In this document: one piece after another, positions 1 through 9,222 of the stretch
How the letters are laid out: each line of letters opens with the position of its first letter
Numbering within the stretch: the first letter of the stretch is position 1
Assembly (NCBI GenBank): GCA_015146655.1
Contig: VKHL01000112.1
Span: 52,405 to 97,456 of the forward strand
Reading direction: 5' to 3'
DNA from: Ochromonas danica
Lineage: Eukaryota > Sar > Chrysophyceae > Chromulinales > Chromulinaceae
DNA: 45,052 nt
Translations under genes and position numbers: made by a program
Notes under the pieces: model-generated
Told to the model about the DNA's origin: nothing
The model's input: only the letters and a program-made list of their open reading frames with translations
The model's database searches: none

Positions 1-77
<77 letters not shown>
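1..77. repeat. (TG)n microsatellite
   Basis: Uninterrupted TG dinucleotide from the first base to about 77. The window starts inside it, so its full length is unknown. CA/TG runs recur elsewhere, for example in an intron of the ubiquitin-protease gene. Confidence 0.98.
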
Positions 78-78
<1 letters not shown>

Positions 79-244
79 GGTAGTCAATGGAAATGGATGA
101 GGTAAAGTTGCAATCACACTATATATATGATCGTAAAGGTTCAAAGTTGGGTCGAAGCAAGATGAATGTGACTAGTTCTGTCTTGCTACCTTTGAGACGA
201 TTGCTGCTGTTGGGCACAGAGGATGGTCTAGTACGAGTTGTCTC

Positions 245-390
245 CTAGACTAGACTAGACCAGACTAGTCTCACCATGTAGACTAGACTAGACTAGTCTC
301 ACCGTGTAGACTAGACTAGTCTAGACCAGACTAGTCTCACCGTGTTGACTAGATCAGACTAGTCTCGCCGTGTAAACTAGTCTGACTTGT
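245..390. repeat. CTAGACTAG-type palindromic minisatellite
   Basis: Four to five imperfect units of about 28 to 38 bases. Each is built from TAGACTAGACTAG-like runs followed by AGACTAGTCTCACCGTG. The core ACTAGT is self-complementary, so each unit can form small hairpins. A short run of the same motif recurs at about 18179-18201, inside another intergenic region. No coding potential seen. Confidence 0.85.
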
Positions 391-740
391 ATTCTCTGTG
401 TTGACTAACAATAACAACATGACCGCTATTTAACGAGAAATTCCATTCAAAAAAACAATCACGATTTACTTTAACCACCACAATTACAATGTCGCTCACC
501 CATTTTCTTTATCTATTAACCAAAGTAAAGACAAACGAGGACACGACAGATGCAAGAAAGTCTCCCTGCAGGCTTTCCCCTCTAAAAATTATAGGTCATG
601 CACGACACAGAGGGATACAATAACAGCCACAGTCACAGTAACACCATCTTTCTTTCTCACACAATCTCTGCTGATTGCCAAACATAATGGACTCATCCCC
701 ACCCACGAGGAGGTCAGATACAACACACTGCTTAGAGCCG
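391..740. other. Intergenic, nothing identified
   Basis: AT-rich sequence between the minisatellite and the stop codon of the PH-domain gene. It should contain that gene's 3' UTR, since the gene is on the minus strand. Short open frames here overlap the last PH exon in other frames and look like shadows. Confidence 0.6.
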
Positions 741-2123
741 TTAAGCTTCCTGTTGAAGATATTGCATGGATTGGCGATTGAACTCCAACCAAGCATTGAT
801 ATTTCTCGCCCAATCAGTGGTGTCTTCCAGGTTAGAAGCCTTGAGTACGATGGCCTTATGCACGGTGTGCACGATGAGCTCGCAACTCTTCTCATTCAAT
901 TCAACTGACTGGACATCTACAAGGCGAATGATTCCTTTCTCATCTTTACCACCTAGTTGGTCGTCCTCCTATTACCAAACACACACACAATGGGTAAGAG
1001 GCAAGTTAAATACCACATGGACAGCAGAGTATCTTACTGATTTGAAATACTGCATATCACCATTGCTTTGAGTGACAAAGTATCTCTTCTGCCATCCTTT
1101 CATCATATTAGGACTCTTCTTCAAGAGATATCCTTTCATCTCAGCTGAAGGTTGAGCAAAGGAAGATTGTCTGGACAGCTGTGGAGACATTTCCAATCCA
1201 TCGTCCTCTCCAGCACCATTTGCTCCAGGTGGTGGTGGTGGTGTCTGGGCTCCAGGTGGTGCAAGAGGATTACCTGTTTCACCTTGGGCCAAGTTGGTAG
1301 GAGGCTGTACAGCCTCACGAGCAGCTCGACGTAAAGCAATGACCCACTCATCTCGTTCATGCTCTTTCTCGGTACCAAAGACATACTTCTTATTAGCTTT
1401 CTTACCACCTTGTGCTCCTTGAGAAGCAACTTCAAAGCAATACTTATCTTTAATCTTTGTTGGTGTAATTGTTGCTCCAGCAATCACTACATTCAAACAT
1501 CCCACATATGGTTTTAAGTTAACATTCCAGATAGTCAAATGGCTAAATCGCCAGAAGGCCAGAAAGGGTGGTAACTTACCTAGACTACCTTTGCTTTGGT
1601 TGTCTGTGGCACTTTCAAAGTAGTCAATAGTACTACCCGCACAGATACACCATCTCTCTTGCCAGATATTCTTTGATAGACCACCTTGTTTTAATAACTT
1701 ACCAAATACTGCTTTAGAAGATAATTCTAAAGCAATTTCATTAATTCGATCAATCCATTGTGCACGTCGTTTTCTTGTTTTTGTATATAATTCACGTAAT
1801 CCACATTGTGGATGTGAAATATTAAAATAAAATTTCTTTTTTGTATCAGGACGTGTTGTTGAAGTAACAGCAACAGCACCTGCTAAGATAATTTCACCTT
1901 TCATGATAGCACGATCACGTTCTAAATAATAAATCAATTTTGTATCTGTTAGAACAAAATAGCGTTTACTCCACATAGCAGAACTTTTAGCACGTTTATA
2001 GAGAAATCCTGCACCACGTTCACCAGGACGAATCTCTTGATCAATAGACCAATCATCTTGTTTCTCAAAGAGGGTACAATCACAACACCACATTCGCCAA
2101 ATACAACAAAGCATACCACCCAT
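741..2123 (-). CDS. Triple PH-domain protein, probably lipid-anchored
   Basis: Three exons (2123-1580, 1486-1038, 968-741) give 406 residues. PH1 is at about residues 33-130 and PH2 about 139-240; a Pro/Gly-rich linker follows, then PH3 from about 295 to the end. Each PH has the expected start (for example GFLYKR and GYLLKK) and the late tryptophan of the C-terminal helix (QWIDRI, EWVIAL, DWARNI). The N-terminus MGGMLCC with several further cysteines fits N-myristoylation plus palmitoylation (inference). Intron 1 (93 nt) is a multiple of three with no stop, so retention would insert 31 residues into PH2; removing it restores KGSL-VIAGATI, a normal PH strand. Intron 2 (69 nt) ends in TAATAG and its removal completes PH3. 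Such proteins usually bind phosphoinositides and act as membrane adaptors; partners are unknown. Confidence 0.85.
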
Positions 2124-2413
2124 TCTTCTTGATTCCTATTTCAACTGAGAGAAGAAGAAGAATATAATAATGAGGTGAGAGATGGATATGATTTAGAAAA
2201 AAACTGAAAACTGAAAGAAGAGAGGACTCTTTGTGAGGTTCTCTGTTGTGATGAAGAATGAAAGATCCTCTCCACAAGATCGCTGAGTTATACTTACGAT
2301 GCGTGCGATGCAATCTTCTTAACTTAACAGTGTAAATCATCCATTATTTAAGGAATTCACTAATTACTGACGGGTAATTTTCAATTTTATTGACCCAGGA
2401 AAGAAGAAGGAAA
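2124..2413. promoter_or_regulatory. Shared divergent promoter region
   Basis: 290 bases separate the start codons of the PH-domain gene (minus) and the glycosyltransferase gene (plus). The region must carry both promoters and 5' UTRs. No recognisable TATA box or named motif was identified. Confidence 0.4.
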
Positions 2414-3700
2414 ATGTCACCGAAACCACGTGTATTTCTTATTATTCGTATAGCATTACTATGGATGATAATCCTTTTATCCTTATTCTTTCTCTATTCT
2501 ATGATTTCAACCAATTATCAACAAAAACATCAACAAGATCATCCTATACGACGACAAGATCAACTAAACCGAAAACCGATAATTTCACAAAAGAAGAAAC
2601 AATCCTCTCAAGATATTCAAAATGAAAATGAAAATTCTCTTCTAATCAAACTGAAGAATGATACGATCTTGGAGAGACAGAACCGAGAGGTGTTAGTCGA
2701 GGATGTGGTCCTCCTAGGCCAGCAGCGCTCCCCCTTCGCTTATGTCACTCTCTTACATGGTATTGATGAATCATTATCCTATCGTGGCTTCCTCTATAAT
2801 GCTATCCTCATGAAGCATGCCTTAGAACGACTAGGATCCACTGCTGACTTCTTAGTCTTGGTAGGATTTACTTCTGGTCAGAGTCAACCACCACCAACAG
2901 GAAATAAAGAGATCATTGCTGATCTAGAGCTATTAGTAAAGCATGGATTACAAATCGTCTTCCTACCACGTCTTAAGAGTGGACCTTCTCCTGGTCGGGT
3001 AGAATTCCATGAGATGGCATTGCTCAAGATCTTACCCTGGGGCTTCACTCGGTATGAGAAGGTGCAATTCATGGATGGTGATGTCTTACCACATGCCAAC
3101 ATGGACTGTCTCTTCAACCTCTCTACTAATACATTCAATACAGGATCAGCTTCTCCATTAAATTCTGGATGGTACCTTGCTATTCCTAATCTATTCGATT
3201 ATGAGACGATGAGAAAGCTGGGTAGTTGGCGAGTGAATGAAAAGCGAAAATGGGATGTAATGAAAGGATGGGGTACACCTATTCCATCCTCTTTGTTCTA
3301 TCGTGGTCAGACGAAGCCTGTCAAACAATGGGAATTCAATGGTGCCTCGCTAGATCAAGGTCTATGTACACATCACTTTGTCTTGCATGAAGGCCGTGTT
3401 ATGCTGTTAGATACCAAGACTTGTTGGCGGTATGGTGCCAATTATGTTCCCACTTCAACACCAATTCAGAATTGTTTAGAGGTTTGTGATGGAAAGAAGC
3501 CTATGGACATGTTCTATCATTACACTGGTAGAAACAAGCCATGGCTACAAGAGAATCTGTCCAAAAGTCCCAATGCAGGGCTAAAGGCATGGGTACAAGC
3601 ACTTGCTGACTTGCCTGAACTCAATATTACCGCTCAGATGATCGAAAATAAGAAAAACAAGTTAAAACCAGCACTAGGGTTCTTTTATCCCAACAAATAG
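2414..3700 (+). CDS. GT8-like (glycogenin-type) type II membrane glycosyltransferase
   Basis: Single exon, 428 residues from the first ATG. An upstream in-frame TTG is not used here. A short basic N-terminus is followed by a hydrophobic anchor at about residues 6-28, then a polar Gln/Lys-rich stem, typical of Golgi type II enzymes. The catalytic part opens with FAYVTLLHG and contains the DxD metal/nucleotide-sugar motif in QFMDGDVLP. Near the end, FYHYTGRNKPW resembles the H-x-x-G-x-x-K-P-W element of glycogenin and GT8 relatives. The likely reaction is transfer of a sugar from a UDP-sugar in the secretory pathway. The acceptor cannot be read from the sequence. It is divergent from the PH gene and convergent with the SET-domain gene. 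Confidence 0.85.
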   Translation: MSPKPRVFLIIRIALLWMIILLSLFFLYSMISTNYQQKHQQDHPIRRQDQLNRKPIISQKKKQSSQDIQNENENSLLIKLKNDTILERQNREVLVEDVVLLGQQRSPFAYVTLLHGIDESLSYRGFLYNAILMKHALERLGSTADFLVLVGFTSGQSQPPPTGNKEIIADLELLVKHGLQIVFLPRLKSGPSPGRVEFHEMALLKILPWGFTRYEKVQFMDGDVLPHANMDCLFNLSTNTFNTGSASPLNSGWYLAIPNLFDYETMRKLGSWRVNEKRKWDVMKGWGTPIPSSLFYRGQTKPVKQWEFNGASLDQGLCTHHFVLHEGRVMLLDTKTCWRYGANYVPTSTPIQNCLEVCDGKKPMDMFYHYTGRNKPWLQENLSKSPNAGLKAWVQALADLPELNITAQMIENKKNKLKPALGFFYPNK

Positions 3701-3889
3701 AATTACTATAGATGACACCTTGATAAGCTGTGATGCTTATCAATTATAAGTCGATCCTACCGTGTGAGCCTGGGGATGGTCAGAGCTACAGATCATTCTA
3801 ACTGCTGTAGAATTGTACAAATTAAATGGATCGAACTTTTAACCTTATATATTCTCTTATGTCATTACATTTCAATGATTTCTACTCAT

Positions 3890-4911
3890 TCACTCTTCTT
3901 CTTCTCCTTCCTGCTCTACTTCTTCATTATCTTCATCATCTAATAAGCCTTGCTTATCCAGGGAATAGTTCAGATCTCTCTTTAGTTTCCAGTAGAGAGA
4001 GCTCCAGATATTCTGTTGCCCTGCGAGATAGTAACCAGCATAGAGAGCTCTTTGGTCGATGGTATCTTGATCACGTCCATCATCCAACATCAGGACAGCA
4101 GAGTCATAATCATCTTCCTGCTTCTCTTCATCCTCTTCTATATCCGATGGAAAGATTGCTTGGAAAACAATTCCATATTTTTTTAATACCTGAGAAATTC
4201 TAAGACATGGAACAAACAAACAAACAATTTGTCATTCACACTGATGGCATTGCATGATACAAGAAGAAGAAGAAGACTGGTCCTACCTGGGATAGAGTTG
4301 TTGACTTTGCTTCAATTTATTCTCAACATAAGCTAATAGACAATCAATTAGATCTGGATGATGATATCGTGCATCATCTTCCATTGTCAATGGTAGAGTT
4401 TTATCCAATTCCTCTATCATAAGGTCTGCTAAAGCCTGCCAAAGCCTATGTGGTACTTCTGTGCTGCTATCAATAGGATAGAGATCATTCAATCCTTTCA
4501 AACGAATTTGTACAATCTCATAAGGATTATTAGCCTGTGCAAATCCAAAAGCAAAGAGAAGTTGTTCATTGCCTAATTCACCATAATTAGAGAACATTTC
4601 TCCTCCCTAATCAAAGGGTAATAGATAATATAACAAGATATGAGATGAGCAAACAGACATGAGATGATGAGGTAAGAATAAAGATCTTAGCTACTAACCT
4701 CTTCAATATCTTGATTAGTAATCACTTTCAATCCTTCTTGAGAACTTTCAAAGGATAACCAAGCTTTACTAGCATCATGGTTTAAGATATCTAATAAAGG
4801 TACAAGAACACCTATATTACCTAAATTAACCTCTCGATATCTTAGTAACTCTTCCATCATCATCTTGTTGTTGTTGTCATCTATCTTCTCATCAGACTCA
4901 TTAGACTTTAA

Positions 4912-4957
<46 letters not shown>

Positions 4958-5697
4958 GGCACAAAGAAGTGAGAAGGATATCTACGAGATAGATAATGTC
5001 CACATGCCCATAAGATGTTATCATAAAGACAACAATTTAAAGAGAATCCTACTGTCTGAGCCTTCACACTGTCCAAGGTATAGAGTTGGTGTAATAACTG
5101 ACTTCCTGCTTCTAATGATTGTTGTAACTGTGTCAAGGAATGACCTAGATTACTTTGTTGTAGACAACTGATTAACTCCGTTGGCCATTGTTGAAGAATG
5201 GAAGGTGAGGTAGGAGACAGACTGGTCAGATAGTCATGATGAGAGGCAGTAGGGTCATCTCGTTGACTGATCATATTGACCCAGATAATCAAGTCAGCAG
5301 TACATCTCTCTCGTTGAAGAAGAGTGGTGGAAGTATCCAGGAGGTATTGAGTCAATGGACTGTGAGCCACAGTATCCAAAGCGAAGAGACAGCAGCGAGG
5401 GACTAGGAAGAGTGAACTATTTCGTGGGAAGAACTGGTTAGCAAAGCATCCTAGACTATGAGCACATTGTCCACTAGGACGAAGAGTCAATCCTTCTAGA
5501 ACACAACCTTCTCTATGTAACCACTTTTCCAAGACTTCTGCTGAGGATGTTGGCAGTTGCTTGATAGAGGATGATGATGATGAACAAGAAGAAGAAGAAG
5601 AAGAAGGTAAGTTAGAGACCACTCTATCCTGGGTACTCTTCTTGTTGGAATGGTCTTCAGAGTTGTTGTTCTGAGCTTCACTTGCAGTTCTTTTCAT
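3890..5697 (-). CDS. SET-domain protein lysine methyltransferase (SETD/Rubisco-LSMT type)
   Basis: Three exons (5697-4699, 4606-4287, 4199-3890) give 542 residues from the first ATG; an upstream in-frame TTG would add 16. Residues 1-45 are low complexity with a Ser run. The SET domain is split around a poly-Thr insert: early strands near GLTLRPSGQ, then the conserved block VPLLDILNHD, then EMFSNYGELGNEQLLFAFGFA across the first intron. The NH of the substrate/AdoMet pocket and the final Tyr-bearing NYGELGNEQ motif are both present. The C-terminal region should be the Rubisco-LSMT-like substrate-binding domain and ends in a very acidic tail. It probably methylates lysine on a non-histone or ribosomal protein; the target is unknown. 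Introns are 92 and 87 nt (GTTAGT...TTAG and GTAGGA...TTAG). Confidence 0.85.
4912..4958. repeat. (GTT)n microsatellite inside SET gene
   Basis: About 15 GTT triplets, read on the minus strand as poly-Thr within the SET-domain insert. Triplet periodicity keeps the frame, so length changes would be tolerated. Confidence 0.95.
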
Positions 5698-5910
5698 CTC
5701 ATCAATCAGTTGATTGATAACCAAAGACAAAGCAATGGCAAGCAATGACAGTTAACTTAAGAGATAAACAGGTCCAAAGACCAATCCATGGAACCAATCC
5801 ATGGAAAGACTATTTAACTTAAGAAGATCATGGTGATGACCACTTCACTTTGAGAGGAAAGAAGGCAAAATCCATCACTCCATCAAAGTGAAGGCAACCA
5901 CATTAACTCA

Positions 5911-6684
5911 ATGTTTGTCCATGAATTATCATCTATTAGCGCTGAGCGCTATTATTTAATCTCTGAGATTGAGCAGAAGGCAATGAATTATTACAAAGAG
6001 ATGGATGGTGACCAAGTTCCACCTCATGATGACGACCTGGTCCTCACTGCCGTCTACACCCTATGGGACCTCCGCACAGCCACCCCTGACACTACCAGTC
6101 AGAGTCAACAAGCTATCTGTGAGAAGGTCCAAGCGATCTATGAAAGAGGACGAGCTCTGAAGATACTAGGGAAATATCAGTTAATTGTAATTGATACACT
6201 TCTCCCTCAGAAAGAAGCCTGGCTAACCAGTCAATCTCTCATCCAAGACACTATGAACAAGCTAAGTCAGCGCTATCAAGATGACACTAATACGATTATT
6301 CTAATCGCCATAGCTGATCAGGCGGGATCTCTGCCTGGCCTGGAAACATGCCAAACAATCTTTGAACGACTCCATCCAGGCATGTTTCAATATCCTCTTA
6401 ACATTGCCTTTCTCGCGGATAAGTCGGAGGATATGCTTGGCCATGATCCTTCACTCGAGCCTAATGCCAACAGTGATGTATTTCAATTGGCATGCTGGTC
6501 AATAGCCGGGGGTCTCGAGGAAGTTGTGGATCGTGTCAAGGTCATCGATCCTGTTCAACTCTCCATTGCCTCAAGAAAGAAAGTTCCTTCCTTAGCTCAT
6601 TCAAAGAAGAATGTGCTTCTACCCTTGATCGGATTGCTTGGGTTACTTTTGGCCTACCTGGCCTTTCAATATCTCAGTCACTAG
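5911..6684 (+). CDS. Predicted tail-anchored membrane protein, unknown family
   Basis: Single open frame of 257 residues. The body is soluble and mostly helical in composition. One hydrophobic segment lies at the extreme C-terminus (about residues 233-254, with VLLPLIGLLGLLLAYLAFQYL) preceded by basic residues RKK and KK. This is the layout of tail-anchored proteins of the ER or mitochondrial outer membrane. I do not recognise the cytosolic domain. The 5' flank carries two copies of a CCAATCCATGGAA element (about 5786-5811). The start is the first ATG of the frame; a small upstream exon cannot be excluded. Confidence 0.65.
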   Translation: MFVHELSSISAERYYLISEIEQKAMNYYKEMDGDQVPPHDDDLVLTAVYTLWDLRTATPDTTSQSQQAICEKVQAIYERGRALKILGKYQLIVIDTLLPQKEAWLTSQSLIQDTMNKLSQRYQDDTNTIILIAIADQAGSLPGLETCQTIFERLHPGMFQYPLNIAFLADKSEDMLGHDPSLEPNANSDVFQLACWSIAGGLEEVVDRVKVIDPVQLSIASRKKVPSLAHSKKNVLLPLIGLLGLLLAYLAFQYLSH

Positions 6685-6839
6685 TTATTTTGTTGGCCCT
6701 GATACTTGAATGGACCAAGAAGAAAATGTTTTATGCTGTAGAAATTCTTGCCTTGTGTTGAGGTTATAATTTGAGTTACGTTTCTTTTTCTGAGTACACG
6801 TGATACTCTTGTGGCTCACTCGGTCTTGCCATTCATTTA

Positions 6840-7031
6840 ATGTCTGTTCCCCGATTAATCAGAATATACTCTCAGTGCTTCCAAGCCAAAACACTTACAA
6901 GCAAAACAAAGATAAGGAACACTTCAGCTAAAGTTGCTGCCGAGTTAGTCAAGAAAAGCCTCGGCCACAATGCAGCCAAGACACTTCCTGAGCAGAGCAG
7001 AGAGCATCCCTTATCAGTTTCCCATGTTTAA
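6840..7031 (+). CDS. Possible 63-residue small protein
   Basis: ATG-initiated frame, basic and Ser/Thr/Lys-rich, with a start (MSVPRLIRIYSQCFQAK) that could act as a mitochondrial presequence. No family recognised. It lies in the 490-base gap between the tail-anchored gene and the end of the GPI transamidase gene and may be chance. Confidence 0.2.
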   Translation: MSVPRLIRIYSQCFQAKTLTSKTKIRNTSAKVAAELVKKSLGHNAAKTLPEQSREHPLSVSHV

Positions 7032-7175
7032 CACATCCCTGATATAGAGAGACAACTCCTCTATAATATGGGCGTGCAGAGGCTCTTCTTGTAGTTCATC
7101 CCATTGATCAACAATGCCAAGGAAAGAGAGCATTCTTACTCACTCATCATTTCTTTGCAACAGCTTCTTCTTTGC

Positions 7176-8739
7176 CTATTCTTCATCCTTCTCTTCGATT
7201 TTCGTTTCCTTGCTATCAGATGAGTGTGGTGTGGGTGGCTTGGGGCTGATTTGCTTGATATAGATATTGATCAGTGAGCCAAGAAAGAATGCCAATAAAG
7301 TGCTCACTAAGGTGAACACAGTGTACGGCATAGATTGATCAGGTATGGGAGAAGTAAGAAGCACAGGAGAAGAAAAATGATTTTTCGTCCAACTGCCATT
7401 AGTAAAGTGCCCCTGAAGGCGACACGGCGAGATGTAAATACCATTGCTGGCATCAGGAGGTAGAGAGACAATGCTTGGGAGATGCTTTCTACCAAGCCAA
7501 TGAATATCTATTTGGCTATGAGGAGAGAGATGAACAATAGCTTCCACCATATAATGACATCTTTCCTCGAAAGGACATAGATGTCGAGTGTCAGTAGAAA
7601 TGTTGGTCTTTTGACGATCACCTTGCAATGTGAGATATGCTTCTTCGTGTAGGATCTGAATAGTCGCAGGGAATTCTTGAGTGACATAGAGTACCATTGG
7701 CTCCTCATAATTATTGATTATGGTGGTAGAGAGGTTGAAAGTTGAACTACTGGTCAATCCATCATAAGCATTACGATTGATAAGTAATGAATCGTTCGGC
7801 CACCATGGATGTTCTTGCTTCACTTTCTTTTCCTTTGATGAACGACGATGGTAACATAGAAACTGAGCTTGTCCATAAGCTCTAAACTTATTCAACTCTA
7901 TGCTTTGTGTTGGTAGCCCGTTTGCACTTCTGCTGTTGCTCCACTCTTGTAATGAGATCGAAAGACCAAAGCTGTACCATGAACAGGAATGAAACCTCAC
8001 TCTTGATAACATCTCTCGATCACTTGCTGTCTATGGAACAAGTAATACAGTCAAAAACTATATTAATCTAATCATAAGAAGATAGTCACCACCTACCAAA
8101 TGATTGTTAAGTAGAGCAATCCATTTCGGTAAAGACTCTGCACTAGCACGGTCAGTTGGAAAGAACTGTCCTATAACCTCTCTCTTCTCCATATGAAAAG
8201 GGAAAGGTAGACACCGAGGGAAAGTTTGACCACCAAAGGCTCCTCCTAAGAGTGCGGAGGTATCACGAAGTAGACCTGCCCAGCTCTCTTTAGAGAATTC
8301 TTCTCTCGACTCCACGACTAACCATCCACCTAACGTTAGGTTTAGAGTTAGGGTTAGGGTTAGGGTTAGGGTTAGGGTTAGGGTTAGCACCATCCTATGA
8401 GGTAGGAAGGCGAAGGTGGGTATATCCACTAACCTGCTGGAGGAAGAGAAGATAGTGGGGTTTGGAGATCATTCCAAACACCTAATGAAGTTGAATAAGA
8501 CAAAGAAGAAAGCTAGTGGACACATAAGTATATCCTATATCAATCCTAATTGATCTACGGTCATGTTCTATTTCTCTTACCTTATGAGATAATAGGAGGT
8601 CTATTAGAGCAGGTGGGAAGGTTGACAAGTCCTGTATTTGGACATTCCTTGTTGTATTAGATCTAGTGGTAATTGAATGATAAGTGGAATTAAATGTGAC
8701 TTCTAAGTGATCCCATTCACTCTCTTGTCTTGTCATCAT
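7176..8739 (-). CDS. GPI transamidase subunit PIG-T/Gpi16-like
   Basis: Four exons (8739-8581, 8512-8434, 8329-8097, 8030-7176) give 441 residues. The diagnostic part is C-terminal: SPIPDQSMPYTVFTLVST followed by a membrane helix and short cytosolic tail matches the PIG-T ending (TPDFSMPYNV then TM). Upstream, the WPNDS region and an N-terminal FPPALIDLLLSHK-LSSLSYST stretch correspond to the PIG-T luminal domain start. PIG-T stabilises the GPI8/GAA1/PIG-S/PIG-U complex that attaches GPI anchors to proteins in the ER. The predicted protein is shorter than usual (human about 578) and shows no N-terminal signal peptide. A first exon may therefore be missing upstream of 8739. Intron 2 holds a telomere-like tract. 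Introns are 68, 104 and 66 nt. Confidence 0.75.
8331..8387. repeat. Interstitial TTAGGG telomere-type tract
   Basis: More than six perfect TTAGGG units (8348-8387) preceded by degenerate copies. It lies wholly inside intron 2 (8330-8433) of the PIG-T-like gene and even supplies the acceptor AG on the minus strand (…CGTTAG). It suggests TTAGGG is the telomere repeat of this organism and that a telomeric seed was inserted at a repaired break. Confidence 0.95.
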
Positions 8740-9222
8740 CTCTCTCAGTGTAGATAGAGAGAAGGAAAGAAGAGAGTGTCTGTGAAAGATTGTGAAAGAT
8801 TGTGAAGAAGTTAGTTTTTATTCATTTGATGGGACAAGTTTTATTGCGTGGGGAGAGCCTCACTATTGCGGTGCACCGCAGTAGGAGAGAGTAAGAAGAC
8901 TACCACACAACACCTTGAAGGGAAAATATCCGTATTACCTTAAGTCACTAAAACAGACATCATCAAGTAGTTAAAGCACGCTACATACACACATGATGAT
9001 CATCAAACAATAACAAGCACACCAAAAACACTCAACAATAAAAAAATGTCAACAACGTCTGCACAGAGCACATGATGATGATGATGATGATGATGCAATC
9101 TTGAAGTCGGATATACTCATTCACACAAGAAGACAGGTTTTGTGAGAAATACAGCAGCATGCTTTTACCCATGTTGCCAAAACTTGGTAAACCGATCATG
9201 GTGGCTGGTATATTATATTCAA
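8740..9222. other. Intergenic with ATG microsatellite and small palindrome
   Basis: 483 bases between the PIG-T-like gene start and the ubiquitin-protease stop codon. It holds an (ATG)n run at 9073-9096 and a perfect 14-base palindrome TGCGGTGCACCGCA at 8867-8880. The palindrome could be a factor-binding site (inference). No gene seen, though a missing first exon of the PIG-T-like gene could hide here. Confidence 0.6.

Noticed and set aside
596-1071. Overlapping open frames on both strands near the PH gene end
   Set aside because: All overlap the real third PH exon (741-968) in other frames. The spliced reading gives a normal PH domain ending.
4911-5171. Plus-strand frame with a poly-Leu start
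   Set aside because: It is the antisense reading of the poly-Thr microsatellite in the SET gene.
8058-8429. Continuous minus-strand frame with a Leu-Thr repeat
   Set aside because: The repeat is the TTAGGG tract. Splicing out 8330-8433 gives a better join (PAG-GWLVVE), so the tract is taken as intronic.
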